A stretch of 64,000 nt of DNA, from the NCBI GenBank assembly GCA_021201295.1, contig JAJQFE010000063.1, forward strand, positions 1 to 64,000, given 5' to 3'. Below the pieces are notes generated by a model. It did not search any database. It was given only the letters and a program-made list of their open reading frames with translations, and had not been told where the DNA came from. The position numbers and the translations under genes were made by a program. The DNA comes from Tannerellaceae bacterium. Lineage in GTDB: Bacteria > Bacteroidota > Bacteroidia > Bacteroidales > Tannerellaceae. Below are positions 38,316-48,089 of the stretch, one piece after another. Position 1 is the first letter of the stretch, and each line of letters opens with the position of its first letter.

Positions 38316-41150
38316 CTAAAATTCAATATTTATCTGCATTACATAGGTCCGGGGAGCGGCTACGGCCATCGGACGATAGCTATATTCCGTGTTCAGCAGA
38401 TTGTTGATAATGAAACGGAACTGTACCTCTTTGGTTACGCTGACCCCTGTCCGCAGGTCCATCGTAAAGTGACCTTTGTTCGTCCGTATCCAGTAATCAG
38501 TCAGGTTTTCACCATCTGCATATCCATATAACATGCTCCGTAGATAATCCATCAGGCTTCCTCTGGATTCCGGGCGTTCATCAACCATCAGATAATCCAC
38601 AGCCAGGATTTTACTCTTCCAGTTGAGGTTAGTTCCCAGTGAGAGGCGTTTCCAACGATAATCCAAAGATGCCTTGGCTGAGTGTTTCTGTCTGTATTTA
38701 AGATATTTGCTGTTATTAGATTTTTCCTTCATCTGTAATGGATCCGTATAGGTGGCTTCCAATTCATTGATCTTTTTGTAATCGACACTCCTGGGTTCCA
38801 GATATACATATCCTACATTGAAAGTCAGGTCCATATCTTTATTCAATAGTACATTTCCGAACGTACTGATTTCTGTCCCATAGATCCGTGCTTTCGACAC
38901 ATTATAGAACTGGGCACCGAATTCCGGCATATTTCCTGTCATCAGCATTCGGATCAGGTCTGGAGTACTACTGATATACTCAAATGTGGTGTTATTAAAT
39001 ACCCCGAAACGGAACTCGATCATATTCGTATACTGTGTATAGAAACCGGTAATGTCGAACATTCCCTGTACCGGACCCAACTTATATCCCTGTTTGAATC
39101 CCAGTTCCGCATTGATCCCTTTTTCTGCTTTTACTTCATTATTCGGATATACCCCAATTCCTCCAATGCTCCTGCGAGCATATTTTTCTGTAAGGGAAGG
39201 ATACCGGTAGCCCTGTCCGAAAGAAGCACGCAGATAACTGTAATCAGCTAACTGATAATTTAATCCCATACGGAAAATTGGTTTTACCGGAATACTTGTT
39301 CCAAACAGTTTAGTCTCTGCTTCCCGGTAATGTTTGTCTACCCGGTAGTATTCCGCACGTACACCGGCCGATACGCTGAGACGGTCCCAGAAACGGTGGT
39401 CATACTGGAAAAAGACGGCAGCATTGTCGCTGTTATGTAGCCCGGTTGTTTTCGAGTTGCTTCGCATCCGTTCATAGGTGGTTCCTGCAGTGATCTGGGC
39501 TCCTCCATCAAATTTTTTATTAAACTGGTAATCCAGATAATAGGTATAGTTTTTGCCAATTAATACTTCGTCACCCTGAGAATACATCGCATTACTTAAC
39601 CAGGGGATCAAGTTTGACGGGATTCCTCCGCTACTGATTGAGCTTAAGGATGGAAGTCCGTTGTTCATCATCCAGCCGAGCAGGTCCATATAATCAGCGG
39701 CTGTTGCAGTCGGGAATATCTTATCTAAGATACCTATACCCGCATTGATCCCTCCATCCAGGTCACCTTGCAGAATGGGTTGCCAGAGGGCATCTAAAGA
39801 ACTCAGGTTGCCATTCTGAAAGTCATTCACCAGCCCCATCAGGGCATTCGCATCTGTACCCATATTGCCTAAAATTTCAATGGCAGATTTTCCGTCACTG
39901 GGTTTCATGATATTATCTCCCCGGTAATAGACCCGTCCTTTGATTTTATGGGAAGTATTTTTTTCTGTATTGATAAAATTGAAAAAAGGATCAATATAGA
40001 AAGTGTTCCCTTCACGTCCCATATTACTGAGGGGAGAGGGTTGATAAACCTCTTTCGGAGAACGCCACAGAAAAAAATCCCCGTATTTATTGGATAACAT
40101 ATTTACATTGAATCCGTAATTCACGATCTTTTCACCCATATCCGGCTGATGATAGGTCAGATTTCCTCCGATACGAAACCGTTTATTATAGTCGTCCTGA
40201 CGGTAGCCTTCATCTGTGAATAGGTTTACTCCTCCTGTTACGTCAAAATTCCCGATCCTCCGGGAGTGGGTCGCATCTACTCCTTCATAGATAGGCTGAC
40301 GGATACCACTTAATACGCTACTACGCAAAACAGGCGTTACTCCATATTTTCCCTCTTCCCAGAAACCTTTGTCACTCCATTGATAGCTTTCATCCTTAGC
40401 ATCACCATAGATCCCTACATACGCCCGGATATTCGTTTTCGGGATCAGTCCCGGCCGTGCGGTACGGACATTGATCACTCCATTCAAAGCTGATGACCCA
40501 TATAATACGGACGAGGCACCTTTTATGACCTCTACCTGTTCCACCTGCTCCATAGGGATCGTGTTCCAGTTAATATCGCCGGTACCCGAATTCAAGGCGC
40601 TTAGCCCATCCACTAAGATTAAACTCCGGGCTCCTACACTGTAAGTCCAGCCCCCACCTCCACGGATAGAAGGTTGACGGTCATTGACATCTACTCCCGG
40701 GAGTGTATTCAGGGAAGTGGTCAGGTCAGTAGGAGTCTGGCGACGGATATCAGCAGCTTTCAGCAGGTCCATCGATACGGTAATATCACTTAACTTCTGT
40801 TCAAAACGCCCGGCACTGATTACTACTTCATCCATCAACATGGAAGACATTTTCAGGTAGATATTTTTTACACTGGTTTTTCCCCGCCCTATCACCAGAG
40901 GGATTTGCTGGGCTTCATAGCCGATGTAGCTGAAATTTACTTCTACTCCACCATCTGTCAGAAGAATTTTATAGGCTCCATCCATATCTGTGACCGTTCC
41001 AACATCTGTTCCTTTGATCTTTGACGTAATATTCACCCCGATCAACGGTTCGTAGGTCTGGGCATCATATACATGTCCTTTCAGGATTTGTCCATCTGCC
41101 ATATGGCATAGGAAACATACTAATGTGGTTAGTAGTACTATTTTTTTCAT
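38316..41150 (-). CDS. TonB-dependent outer-membrane receptor
   Basis: A 944-residue protein. Signal peptide (MKKIVLLTTLVCFLCHMADG), a carboxypeptidase-D-like repeat (LKGHVYDAQTYEPLIGVNIT), a plug (DEVVISAGRFEQKLSDITVS, TLPGVDVNDRQPSIRGGGGW) and a beta barrel ending in the aromatic terminus NIEF. It lacks the STN domain, so it is not a sigma/anti-sigma type receptor. A DUF4925 lipoprotein is encoded just upstream in the same direction and an AraC regulator diverges from that. The three probably form a small uptake system; the ligand is unknown. It ends in TAG. Confidence 0.92.
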   Translation of the reverse strand: MKKIVLLTTLVCFLCHMADGQILKGHVYDAQTYEPLIGVNITSKIKGTDVGTVTDMDGAYKILLTDGGVEVNFSYIGYEAQQIPLVIGRGKTSVKNIYLKMSSMLMDEVVISAGRFEQKLSDITVSMDLLKAADIRRQTPTDLTTSLNTLPGVDVNDRQPSIRGGGGWTYSVGARSLILVDGLSALNSGTGDINWNTIPMEQVEQVEVIKGASSVLYGSSALNGVINVRTARPGLIPKTNIRAYVGIYGDAKDESYQWSDKGFWEEGKYGVTPVLRSSVLSGIRQPIYEGVDATHSRRIGNFDVTGGVNLFTDEGYRQDDYNKRFRIGGNLTYHQPDMGEKIVNYGFNVNMLSNKYGDFFLWRSPKEVYQPSPLSNMGREGNTFYIDPFFNFINTEKNTSHKIKGRVYYRGDNIMKPSDGKSAIEILGNMGTDANALMGLVNDFQNGNLSSLDALWQPILQGDLDGGINAGIGILDKIFPTATAADYMDLLGWMMNNGLPSLSSISSGGIPSNLIPWLSNAMYSQGDEVLIGKNYTYYLDYQFNKKFDGGAQITAGTTYERMRSNSKTTGLHNSDNAAVFFQYDHRFWDRLSVSAGVRAEYYRVDKHYREAETKLFGTSIPVKPIFRMGLNYQLADYSYLRASFGQGYRYPSLTEKYARRSIGGIGVYPNNEVKAEKGINAELGFKQGYKLGPVQGMFDITGFYTQYTNMIEFRFGVFNNTTFEYISSTPDLIRMLMTGNMPEFGAQFYNVSKARIYGTEISTFGNVLLNKDMDLTFNVGYVYLEPRSVDYKKINELEATYTDPLQMKEKSNNSKYLKYRQKHSAKASLDYRWKRLSLGTNLNWKSKILAVDYLMVDERPESRGSLMDYLRSMLYGYADGENLTDYWIRTNKGHFTMDLRTGVSVTKEVQFRFIINNLLNTEYSYRPMAVAAPRTYVMQINIEF

Positions 41151-41165
41151 GTGTTTGTTTTTTAT

Positions 41166-41275
41166 ATATCAGGAGTTAAAGGAGTTATCAGTCGCTTGGC
41201 TTCTTTAGTAGTTAAGGAGTTAAGTATACCATATTCCTACTTAACTACTGACCTCCTTTAACTTCTTTAACTACT
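41166..41275. repeat. Intergenic palindromic element, copy 2
   Basis: Shares the core AGTTATCAGTCG (41183-41194) with the element at 6724-6863. It holds nested inverted repeats: GGAGTTAAAGGAG near 41172 with CTCCTTTAACTTC near 41253, and AGTAGTTAAG near 41207 with CTTAACTACT near 41240. It lies between the DUF4925 gene and the TonB receptor gene. Both copies therefore sit inside outer-membrane transport operons. Confidence 0.5.
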
Positions 41276-42564
41276 TATTTATTAAGAAATAATCCAATGT
41301 CAAACGAACCACCGTCCAATTCCTGCTGAAGCTGGATTAAGAGAGTTTCCAGTGTCATGTTCCCTAATAACATGTCTATAAGCGCCTGGTATTCTTCCGG
41401 AATATTTAATCCCATACCTGCCAGCACATAGGATAGGGGAGCAGTCATGGTCTGTTCATCGAGAAACAGCGGGAGCAGATCCAGTAAAGCAAATATCTCC
41501 TGTATCTCTGATTTATCTATATAGAGTAAGTAATCCCCGGCTTGTCTCTGCTGGGAAATAGAACTGGCAGTGATATACTCTTTATAGGGATTCGGTTTGA
41601 CAATCAGCCGAATTCCCTCTGTACTCCATTTATTTAATTTTGCATAGAGTGCTAATAAACTCTGGGTGTCCAGATCATCCAGTGGGCTTGCTTTTGTAGA
41701 AGCATTCCGGATTTGCTGAATAATCATGTCTATATGAGGAAGTACATATAATACGGTATCGTCTTCCAGATAATAAGTTGCCAGATTTACAGGAGAAGTT
41801 TGCCATACACTGGCAGGACGTTCGTCTGTGACATAACTCATCAGCATGCTGGAAATAGGAGTTTCTTCCGGTAGCCCGGCATATGAAATAGTTACATTTC
41901 CATCTTCCAGAAAATTCACCTGATCCAGGGTCAGGCTGAAAATATTAGATAGAAGTGGATTCAGAATCATTCCATTCAGGGTACTCAGCAGGCCATTAGT
42001 TGTTCCTATTTCAGTATGGGCCGTACGGGTATAGGTATAATAGGTGATATATCTGCCAGACCCGGCATCCTGTTCCCGGTAGCTTTCCACCTCTGCATTA
42101 TGAACTACCTTCCAGTTTTTTGTTTGTGTCAGAGAATTGGTTGGATATTGGATATCTGAAAGTGTGAGGGATAATTTCCCTTCCGTTACTACGCCTTCAT
42201 AAGACAGACCAATTCCCTGCGTGGTAGTAGCAGTACCGGAAAAACTATATCCATTTTCATCTGCCTGTTTAGCGAGCTGAACATTCTCCAGTACGGTTTC
42301 CGGCTGATTGGGGAAAACATACATAAGGGTAAGAGTAGCGGTGGAACCATCCGGAGTTTCAAAATAGATGTCTTTGCCGATCATTTCATGGCCACTATAC
42401 ATAAATGTCAGTTGGTTTGCATTGGCCGGCGTGCTAAGTTTATTGGAATACGTCGCTATAGCTTTCTCCGGAGTAAGTCCTTCCGCTTTATCATCACTAC
42501 ATGCAATGAAGAAGCCTGGAAGAAAGATTAGCATGAGGCAGTTCAATAAAAATTTGTTGTTCAT
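41275..42564 (-). CDS. DUF4925 domain lipoprotein
   Basis: A 429-residue exported protein with lipobox (LPGFFIACSDD). The N-terminal region (ATYSNKLSTPANANQLTFMY, then GKDIYFETPDGSTATLTLMY) fits the DUF4925 family of Bacteroidales surface proteins. The C-terminus contains several Leu/Asp helices. It is encoded directly upstream of the TonB receptor, separated only by the palindromic element. It may be a surface-exposed partner as SusD is for SusC, although it has no SusD similarity. Confidence 0.75.
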   Translation of the reverse strand: MNNKFLLNCLMLIFLPGFFIACSDDKAEGLTPEKAIATYSNKLSTPANANQLTFMYSGHEMIGKDIYFETPDGSTATLTLMYVFPNQPETVLENVQLAKQADENGYSFSGTATTTQGIGLSYEGVVTEGKLSLTLSDIQYPTNSLTQTKNWKVVHNAEVESYREQDAGSGRYITYYTYTRTAHTEIGTTNGLLSTLNGMILNPLLSNIFSLTLDQVNFLEDGNVTISYAGLPEETPISSMLMSYVTDERPASVWQTSPVNLATYYLEDDTVLYVLPHIDMIIQQIRNASTKASPLDDLDTQSLLALYAKLNKWSTEGIRLIVKPNPYKEYITASSISQQRQAGDYLLYIDKSEIQEIFALLDLLPLFLDEQTMTAPLSYVLAGMGLNIPEEYQALIDMLLGNMTLETLLIQLQQELDGGSFDIGLFLNK

Positions 42565-42865
42565 TTTGCCTTAAGTTTAATCAATTAATAATAAGTATTT
42601 TTCCGGTCCTGTAAGTTGAAAGGTATAGGTGTTCTGTTTTTTATATTTGATATGTGATTTTAAATAAGTACTAATAATCTGAATCATATAAAGAACCTGT
42701 TACCTGTAATCAAAGACTGTAAAACCAGATAAATACAGGCTACAAATATCCTGGTATATTTCCTGATCATCAATGCCTGTTTTTGGGTTTGTATGTTCTG
42801 TTTTTAAGATGGGTTGTTTTTTTTCAATTCTTTCTTATCTTTGAACCGGATTAAAAAACAAACTG
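42565..42865. other. Divergent control region between DUF4925 and AraC genes
   Basis: A 301-bp region with no coding sequence. It contains the AraC promoter at 42814-42843. A corresponding box for the minus-strand DUF4925 gene was not clear. Confidence 0.5.
42814..42843 (+). promoter_or_regulatory. Promoter of the AraC regulator
   Basis: TTG at 42814-42816 and TATCTTTG at 42836-42843 are separated by 19 bp, which matches the Bacteroidetes -33/-7 arrangement. The ATG at 42866 follows closely. Confidence 0.65.
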
Positions 42866-43756
42866 ATGATATATGATAATATTCCCCGCTTTGACCTTCC
42901 GCGTGATTTTATTGCAGGAGAAATCGAAGGTAATAGTTTGCTGAAATTATACAGTAATTTCCCCTGCCGGATTAAAGCGGGTATTTTTGTGCTATGTCTG
43001 CGGGGAACGATCCGTGCAACGATTAATCTGACGGAAAAAATGATCCGGGCCAATGATCTGGTGATCCTGGCTCCGGATAGTTATATCCAGGCCTATGAGG
43101 TATCCGAAGATATTCAGCTTTGTTTTGCAGGTTTTTCATCGGAGTTTGTCAGCTATACGGATTTTGTCCAGACCACTATTGAATTTTTATCATCAGCCTA
43201 CCAGGCTCCGGTAATTTCTTTACCGGACCAGACAGTCGGCCTGTATGTCCGTGCCCTGCGTTTATTGGCGGATATATGCGTTATACCGGAAGGGATTACC
43301 GGCCGGAAAACTATTCAGGCCATTCTGAACTTGTTTATTCATACTGTTTCTGAATTATATAAAAAGGATTTTGCTCAGCCACAACAGCCACATTTCCGGC
43401 AACAGGAAATATATAAAGAGTTCCTTTCGTTGTTAATGAAGCATTATCATGAAGAGCATCATGTGAGTTTTTATGCCGGAAAGCTGGGCTTATCCCTACA
43501 GCATTTCAGTTCTACTATCCGCAAAGTATCCGGAAGGAATCCGATGGAGATCATTAATAATATGATTGTTATGGAAGCCAAGGTACAATTGAAAACTACG
43601 AATCAGCCTGTAAAAAATATTGCTTTTAATCTGGGGTTTACCAATGTCTTTTTTTTTCATCGCTATTTCCGCCGCCACGCAGGTGTCACTCCTCAGGCAT
43701 ATAGAGGGGGAGAAGTTTTTGTCAGTAGTAAACGTCAGATAAAAACTCCGAAATAA
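42866..43756 (+). CDS. AraC-family transcriptional regulator
   Basis: A 296-residue regulator: cupin-type sensor (GIFVLCLRGTIRATINLTEK), then a helical linker and a C-terminal HTH pair (HHVSFYAGKLGLSLQHFSST and VKNIAFNLGFTNVFFFHRYF). It is intact. Transcribed divergently from the DUF4925/TonB-receptor operon with 301 bp between, it is the obvious candidate regulator of that operon. Confidence 0.9.
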   Translation: MIYDNIPRFDLPRDFIAGEIEGNSLLKLYSNFPCRIKAGIFVLCLRGTIRATINLTEKMIRANDLVILAPDSYIQAYEVSEDIQLCFAGFSSEFVSYTDFVQTTIEFLSSAYQAPVISLPDQTVGLYVRALRLLADICVIPEGITGRKTIQAILNLFIHTVSELYKKDFAQPQQPHFRQQEIYKEFLSLLMKHYHEEHHVSFYAGKLGLSLQHFSSTIRKVSGRNPMEIINNMIVMEAKVQLKTTNQPVKNIAFNLGFTNVFFFHRYFRRHAGVTPQAYRGGEVFVSSKRQIKTPK

Positions 43757-43806
43757 ATGCTGAATAGTCTTTTTTCCGGAATAAGTCCGGAAGAAAAAGA
43801 AGCAGT

Positions 43807-45290
43807 TTATTTGAACCAGTAAGTAAGCATTAATTTACTCTCGGAAGTGGAAGAGTAGACATTCTCATAGTATTTATAGTAGGTTCTCCGGACATAACTG
43901 CTGAAATTACCTGTCAGATACAGGTTTTTCCTGAGGCGGTAATCCATGCGGAAACTGGTATGGTATAGCTGGGCACGGGAACGGTCTCCCTGTGCATTCA
44001 GAGTTTTAGGATTAAAATTCTCCCAGTCCATTTGTTCAGGATAGTCTTTCCAGGTAAACATATAATAGGTTTGCGAATGGATTCCTATCTGTATTTTCCG
44101 GTTAAAAGAAGAATAGTTGAAACTGAATTTAGTACTCAATCCATTAGCCAGATTATAATTTCGTTCATCCACCCGGTAATAATCACTGAGAGCCGCTCCC
44201 AAAAGAATGCCATTTAAATGAAAAGCGCCCTCTATATACCCTCTTTTAAAGGTCTCATTCCTGTAGAATAGTCCACCACCGAAAGAGGCGGGTGTACAGA
44301 ACTTATAGGGAGTTTTCAGGGAAATATCCGAGATGGTGTCCGAGTCATAATAATCAAAATGTTGGTATAATCCGGTACTCAGGGTTTGTTTCTCTTTTTC
44401 CAGTAATTCTTTGCCTGCAATCCGTCCGATAATGGATAATTCTCCTAAAACCGGTTGGGAAGCCTGTATATTCAGGTTGGTTTGAATAGAAAAATAATCA
44501 TAGGGTGTTCCTCTGTCCGCTTCAAACTTGTCACCATATTCAATTCGTACTTCCGATCCGAAACCGATCCCCTGGTCAAATATATCGTCCTGTAATTCCA
44601 GGATCCGGATGCCGGCTGAAACTTCTACACTGACCGGAGGCAAACCAAACTACCTGCCTGAAGTAGGACGTTTTCTCCAGGCATCTCCGTTAATGATACG
44701 GGTGAGTCCCCGCATCGGTGAGGTAAGAAAAGCTATCGTTTCCCGGCCCAGCCGTTCCTTTCCGGAAGTCCGGTCATCAAGGATCAGGTCAGATGCCCTG
44801 TAAAAAACTTCTCCCAATGCCATTCCTCCTAATGGAGTTGCAATAATATCATTGGTAGAGGGATATTCACATTCCATAAACAGCTCCCACATGGTACTTC
44901 CCGCCAGGGAGAACAGTCCGGATTGCCAGTAATTATATCCGTTGGAGCGGGCGGCATTATAGTATAAACTTCCATGGTAAGGATGAAGGAACATATTGGT
45001 ACCCATCCGGTCATTATCCCAGATAAATCCATGACGGAAATTTTCTTTGATGGTATGCCCGTTAATATAGGCAAAATCTCCTTTTTGAATAAAGCGGTCG
45101 AAAATCCACACACCCATATTGATCCCAAAAACCGTAGTTCCTGCCTGAAATCCTTTTTAGAAGAAGAGTAATGATGAATATCTGCGGAGTCTGGTGGTAG
45201 AATAAAAAAGAACCGTCTATCCTGAGTATGTTGTCCGGAAGAGTAAAAAGAGAATACCAGAAACAGGAGAATAATAGTAGTTTGTTTCAT
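43807..45290 (-). pseudogene. DUF3943 outer-membrane-like protein, with a frameshift and an in-frame TAG
   Basis: Signal peptide MKQTTIILLFLVFSFYSSGQ, then GINMGVWIFDRFIQKGDFAY, HGFIWDNDRMGTNMFLHPYH and GSLYYNAARSNGYNYWQSGL, all diagnostic for DUF3943. A C-terminal beta-barrel-like region ends in LTYWFK. The frame breaks near 45147; an extra T gives KKDFQAGTTVFGINMGV. A TAG at 44650-44652 interrupts RPTSGR-x-FGLPPVSVEVSAG without change of frame. The role is unknown; the family is thought to be outer-membrane located. Confidence 0.75.
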
Positions 45291-45348
45291 TGTTTAGGAT
45301 TAGATGCAGGAATATACATCTATAGAGATGCTCATCAATCATACATAC

Positions 45349-45392
45349 AAACAGCTTCTTACCGGAACAGAAAATCCGGTAAGAAGCTGTTT
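45349..45392 (-). terminator. Rho-independent terminator
   Basis: A perfect 18-bp stem (45349-45366 with 45375-45392, AAACAGCTTCTTACC type) lies between the small NifX-like gene and the DUF3943 gene, both on the minus strand. Confidence 0.75.
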
Positions 45393-45415
45393 TGGTATTT
45401 ATACAAGGCAAACAG

Positions 45416-45708
45416 TTAACACACAATGTAGTTTTTAAAGAGTTGATCTTCTGCCAATTCTTCGTAACTTTTCAGGGTGATCCCTAATGACAGGAATAAT
45501 TTCTCTATGCTGTCATTAATCACCGGGATATAGATCTCATTGATTTTTTTGTCAGTGCCCATAAAGACAGATGGCCGATTTTCTCTATATCAACTGTGTC
45601 GTTCTCTACTCCAACGACTTTGTTTTCTTTTACAGTAAAAACCACAACCTTACCAGTATTCTCAACTCTTTCTTTCGGGTCCTGTTTCAGGAATAATGCA
45701 ACTCTCAT
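45416..45708 (-). CDS. Small NifX/NifB-type dinitrogenase-cofactor-like domain protein, frameshifted
   Basis: MRVALFLKQDPKERVENTGK, then KVVVFTVKENKVVGVENDTV, fits the fold of the dinitrogenase iron-molybdenum cofactor family. The raw ORF stops at 45520. One more A in the run near 45547-45553 continues it as TKKINEIYIPVINDSIEKLF and LKSYEELAEDQLFKNYIV to TAA at 45416, about 97 residues. Small proteins of this type are common in anaerobes without nitrogenase and have no agreed function. It has its own terminator at 45349-45392. Confidence 0.6.
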
Positions 45709-46011
45709 ACTTTTTCTTTTTTAAAGGTTTTATTAAAGGTGAGGTTTTTAATTTAACTAAAAAAGGGCAAAAACACCTTTCTATTGTTCCAAAATGCAGA
45801 TTACGGGTTTGAAGAATATAAAAAAATACAACAGGCGTAAAAATTAGGATAGATCTGTTTATTTATGCTATAATCCCTTTTCATTTCTTATTTATACGGG
45901 ATATATACCGTAATGTTCGATAGACTCCTACTTTGCATCCCTTTTATATCTGAAGTTGTTTTCTATATACAGATATTTAATGTGTAATTTTAATTTGTAT
46001 AGGAGATAGAC
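45709..46011. other. Intergenic region upstream of the recombinase
   Basis: AT-rich divergent region. The near-palindrome ACGGGATATATACCGT (about 45897-45912) is the only visible motif. A TACTTTG just after it could be an imperfect -7 box for the recombinase. Confidence 0.4.
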
Positions 46012-47019
46012 ATGATGGAGAATAGAAATTGTTCTTACAATTCAGTACCGTTAATCAAAGCCATACGCAGGAAGCCTATTCGTCCGGATATTTCTCTCCG
46101 GACATTAACAGGTATCCTGGAGAGGGAAATAAAAAGTCTGTCCCGGGAACGGACAGCCCGGGCGTATCGGTCAGCAATGAGTAGTTTTCTGAATTTTTAT
46201 GGAAAAGAAGACTTAGCATTAAGTCAGTTAAATGGAAGGCTTTTAGTAGAATATGAACAATATTTACTGGTCGGTTCCCGGAGCCTGAACACCATTTCTT
46301 TTTATATGCGTAATTTACGTGCTATTTATAATAAAGGGATTAGTCGGGGATTATTCACCCCTGTAGAGGAGGAATTATTCCGGCTGGTTTATACCGGCAA
46401 CCACCCGACCCGGGAAAGAGCGATTCCGGCTAAAGATATTTGGCAACTGGAATCATGGATAAGAAAAAGAGAGCTTGGTGCACAGGCCGTACCGGATCCG
46501 CATCTTTTTTCCGCCTATTGTTTTCTGTTCTGTTTCTATGCCCGTGGTATGTCTTATGTAGATATGGCCTATTTAAAGAAAACCAATATCCGGGATGGCC
46601 TGATTTGTTATCGACGCAGGAAAACAGGACTGTTCCTGAAGGTGAAATTGATCCAGGAACTACAGAAAATCATTGATCTTGTTGCTCCCTATGTAAAAGA
46701 CTCCCCGTATGTTTTTCCTATCATTCTCCGAAAAGAAGGGAAGGAAAGATTACAATATGAAAGCGGATTGAGGTTGCAGAATAAGCGTTTGAAAGAGGTT
46801 GCCATTCAGGCAGGACTGAGATGTTCCCTTTCTACACATGTGGCGCGCCATAGCTGGGCTACCATAGCAAAGAAAGAACATATCCCTTTGCCGGTCATCA
46901 GTGAAAGCCTGGGACATGCATCGCTCAAAACAACTACGATCTATCTGGCATCTTTTGACAATAACCTGCTAGATAAGGCAAATCTAAAAGTGGTAAGAGC
47001 TATTAAAAGAGCTGGTTAA
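46012..47019 (+). CDS. Tyrosine recombinase, probable DNA invertase of the adjacent switch
   Basis: A 335-residue recombinase with a SAM-like N-terminal domain (RTARAYRSAMSSFLNFYGKE) and a catalytic domain. The catalytic Arg lies in CFYARGMSYVDMAYL, the beta-hairpin Lys in YRRRKTG, the HxxR box in HVARHSWATIAKKE, and the Tyr in SLKTTTIYLASF. It ends 58 bp before the left arm (47078) of a perfect 29-bp inverted repeat that encloses an AraC gene and an outward promoter. Bacteroidetes recombinases of this size next to such repeats act as invertases for surface-structure phase variation. The role here is inferred from position. Confidence 0.9.
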   Translation: MMENRNCSYNSVPLIKAIRRKPIRPDISLRTLTGILEREIKSLSRERTARAYRSAMSSFLNFYGKEDLALSQLNGRLLVEYEQYLLVGSRSLNTISFYMRNLRAIYNKGISRGLFTPVEEELFRLVYTGNHPTRERAIPAKDIWQLESWIRKRELGAQAVPDPHLFSAYCFLFCFYARGMSYVDMAYLKKTNIRDGLICYRRRKTGLFLKVKLIQELQKIIDLVAPYVKDSPYVFPIILRKEGKERLQYESGLRLQNKRLKEVAIQAGLRCSLSTHVARHSWATIAKKEHIPLPVISESLGHASLKTTTIYLASFDNNLLDKANLKVVRAIKRAG

Positions 47020-47077
47020 GAAACTGGTAGGATGATAAAAAACTCTATATTTGTAACCTTTGGAAAAATCAATAATC

Positions 47078-47106
47078 ATTCTGTCACTTCGCAAGTGACA
47101 GAACCA
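47078..47106. repeat. Left inverted repeat of invertible segment
   Basis: 29 bp, exact reverse complement of 48090-48118. The arm is itself a near-palindrome: TTCTGTCACTT and AAGTGACAGAA around a central three-base CGC. This is the usual layout of a tyrosine recombinase crossover site. Confidence 0.88.
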
Positions 47107-47132
47107 TGAAAGAAAACTCTATTTTCCTGCTG

Positions 47133-47140
47133 CAAATATA
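47133..47140 (-). promoter_or_regulatory. Outward promoter box inside the invertible segment
   Basis: TATATTTG on the minus strand is a perfect TAnnTTTG -7 box, reading out through the left repeat towards the recombinase 3' end. No good -33 TTTG lies at the expected distance, so an activator may be needed. After inversion the box would lie at 48056-48063 on the plus strand, about 130 bp upstream of the fimbrial operon. Confidence 0.6.
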
Positions 47141-47184
47141 CTGGGTAAAAAATAATTCCAGCTTCTGAAAAAACGTATATTTTT

Positions 47185-48026
47185 TCAATATTTACGACCC
47201 TTTCTGATCTGACTCGGAGGCATCCCTATATGTTTTTTACAAAAATCGGTCATATGGGAAAGTGTTGCAAATCCGCATTTGTCTGCGATTACCGCAAGAG
47301 GCAGGTTAGAAGAAATAATTTCCCGCAAAACTTTTTCCCTTTTTTTCCGATCATCCATCTTCCGGGAGAGGTCCCAAATACCAGGTTGAATCGGTTCTCA
47401 AAACTTTTCAGGCTCATATTTGCCGCACTTGCCAGTTCCTGCACTGTTTTTACATGCATATAATTCGTGTAGATAAATTTTGCAAATGAACTTTCTTTTC
47501 TTAAGACAGGATAAAATAATCCAGCCAGTTCCTGTGGTGTGTAACAGGATTTTAAGAGATAAAATAATTCATAAATCTTGATTCGCCGGAAAGCAGCACT
47601 TACCTGGCATTCCTCAAACAGGATATGCAGATGTCGGCAGTATTCCCAAATCAAGGGTGCTATTTCTACCGGATTAAAAGAGGTATTCCAGGCACTTTTT
47701 TTGTTTGCCAGTCCAGAGGGTAAGAAATATTCACATAACGCCAGACAATCCGGGAGATAAAATCCCGTTAAATGGCTTCCCTGTTCAATCGTTAAAGTAC
47801 ATACGGATCCTATGGGCAGAAAAAAGAGCTGTCCATTTTGTATAAATTCTTTTTTCCCGTTCGCAAAAACGAGTGAAAAAGACCCCTTTTTTACGATCCA
47901 GAGCACATGCTCAGTTGGTTCAAAAGAGACCATTTCTCCTTTATACAGGTAAAGGCTTTCAATAGTGGCTGCTTCTTCCCTGAAAAGCTCTGGTAATTCC
48001 ATAGAATGATAGTTTTCTCTATACAT
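47185..48026 (-). CDS. AraC-family regulator inside the invertible segment, frameshifted
   Basis: A cupin-like sensor (ESLYLYKGEMVSFEPTEHVL, GSFSLVFANGKKEF) is followed by an AraC HTH domain (TVQELASAANMSLKSFENRF). The raw ORF stops at 47289. One more A in the run at 47340-47346 continues it through REKVLREIISSNLPLAVIAD and CGFATLSHMTDFCKKHIGMP to TGA at 47185. The upstream frame to 48185 crosses the right repeat and is not family-like, so ATG 48026 is preferred. The whole gene lies between the inverted repeats. It may activate the outward promoter that is inverted together with it. Confidence 0.85.
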
Positions 48027-48040
48027 GTTTTTCTTTTTAT

Positions 48041-48070
48041 TAAAGGTTAGCTCTTTCATTTTCAGACAAA
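48041..48070 (-). promoter_or_regulatory. Possible promoter of the invertible AraC gene
   Basis: On the minus strand TTTG (48067-48070) precedes TAACCTTTA (48041-48049) by 17 bp, close to but not a perfect Bacteroidetes promoter. It lies inside the inverted repeats, so the AraC gene would be expressed in both orientations. Confidence 0.35.
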
Positions 48071-48089
48071 TGTTTTTCCCGGGAAAAAC

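Noticed and set aside
47230-47463. Plus-strand ORF inside the invertible segment
   Set aside because: It is a shadow of the AraC HTH domain on the other strand.
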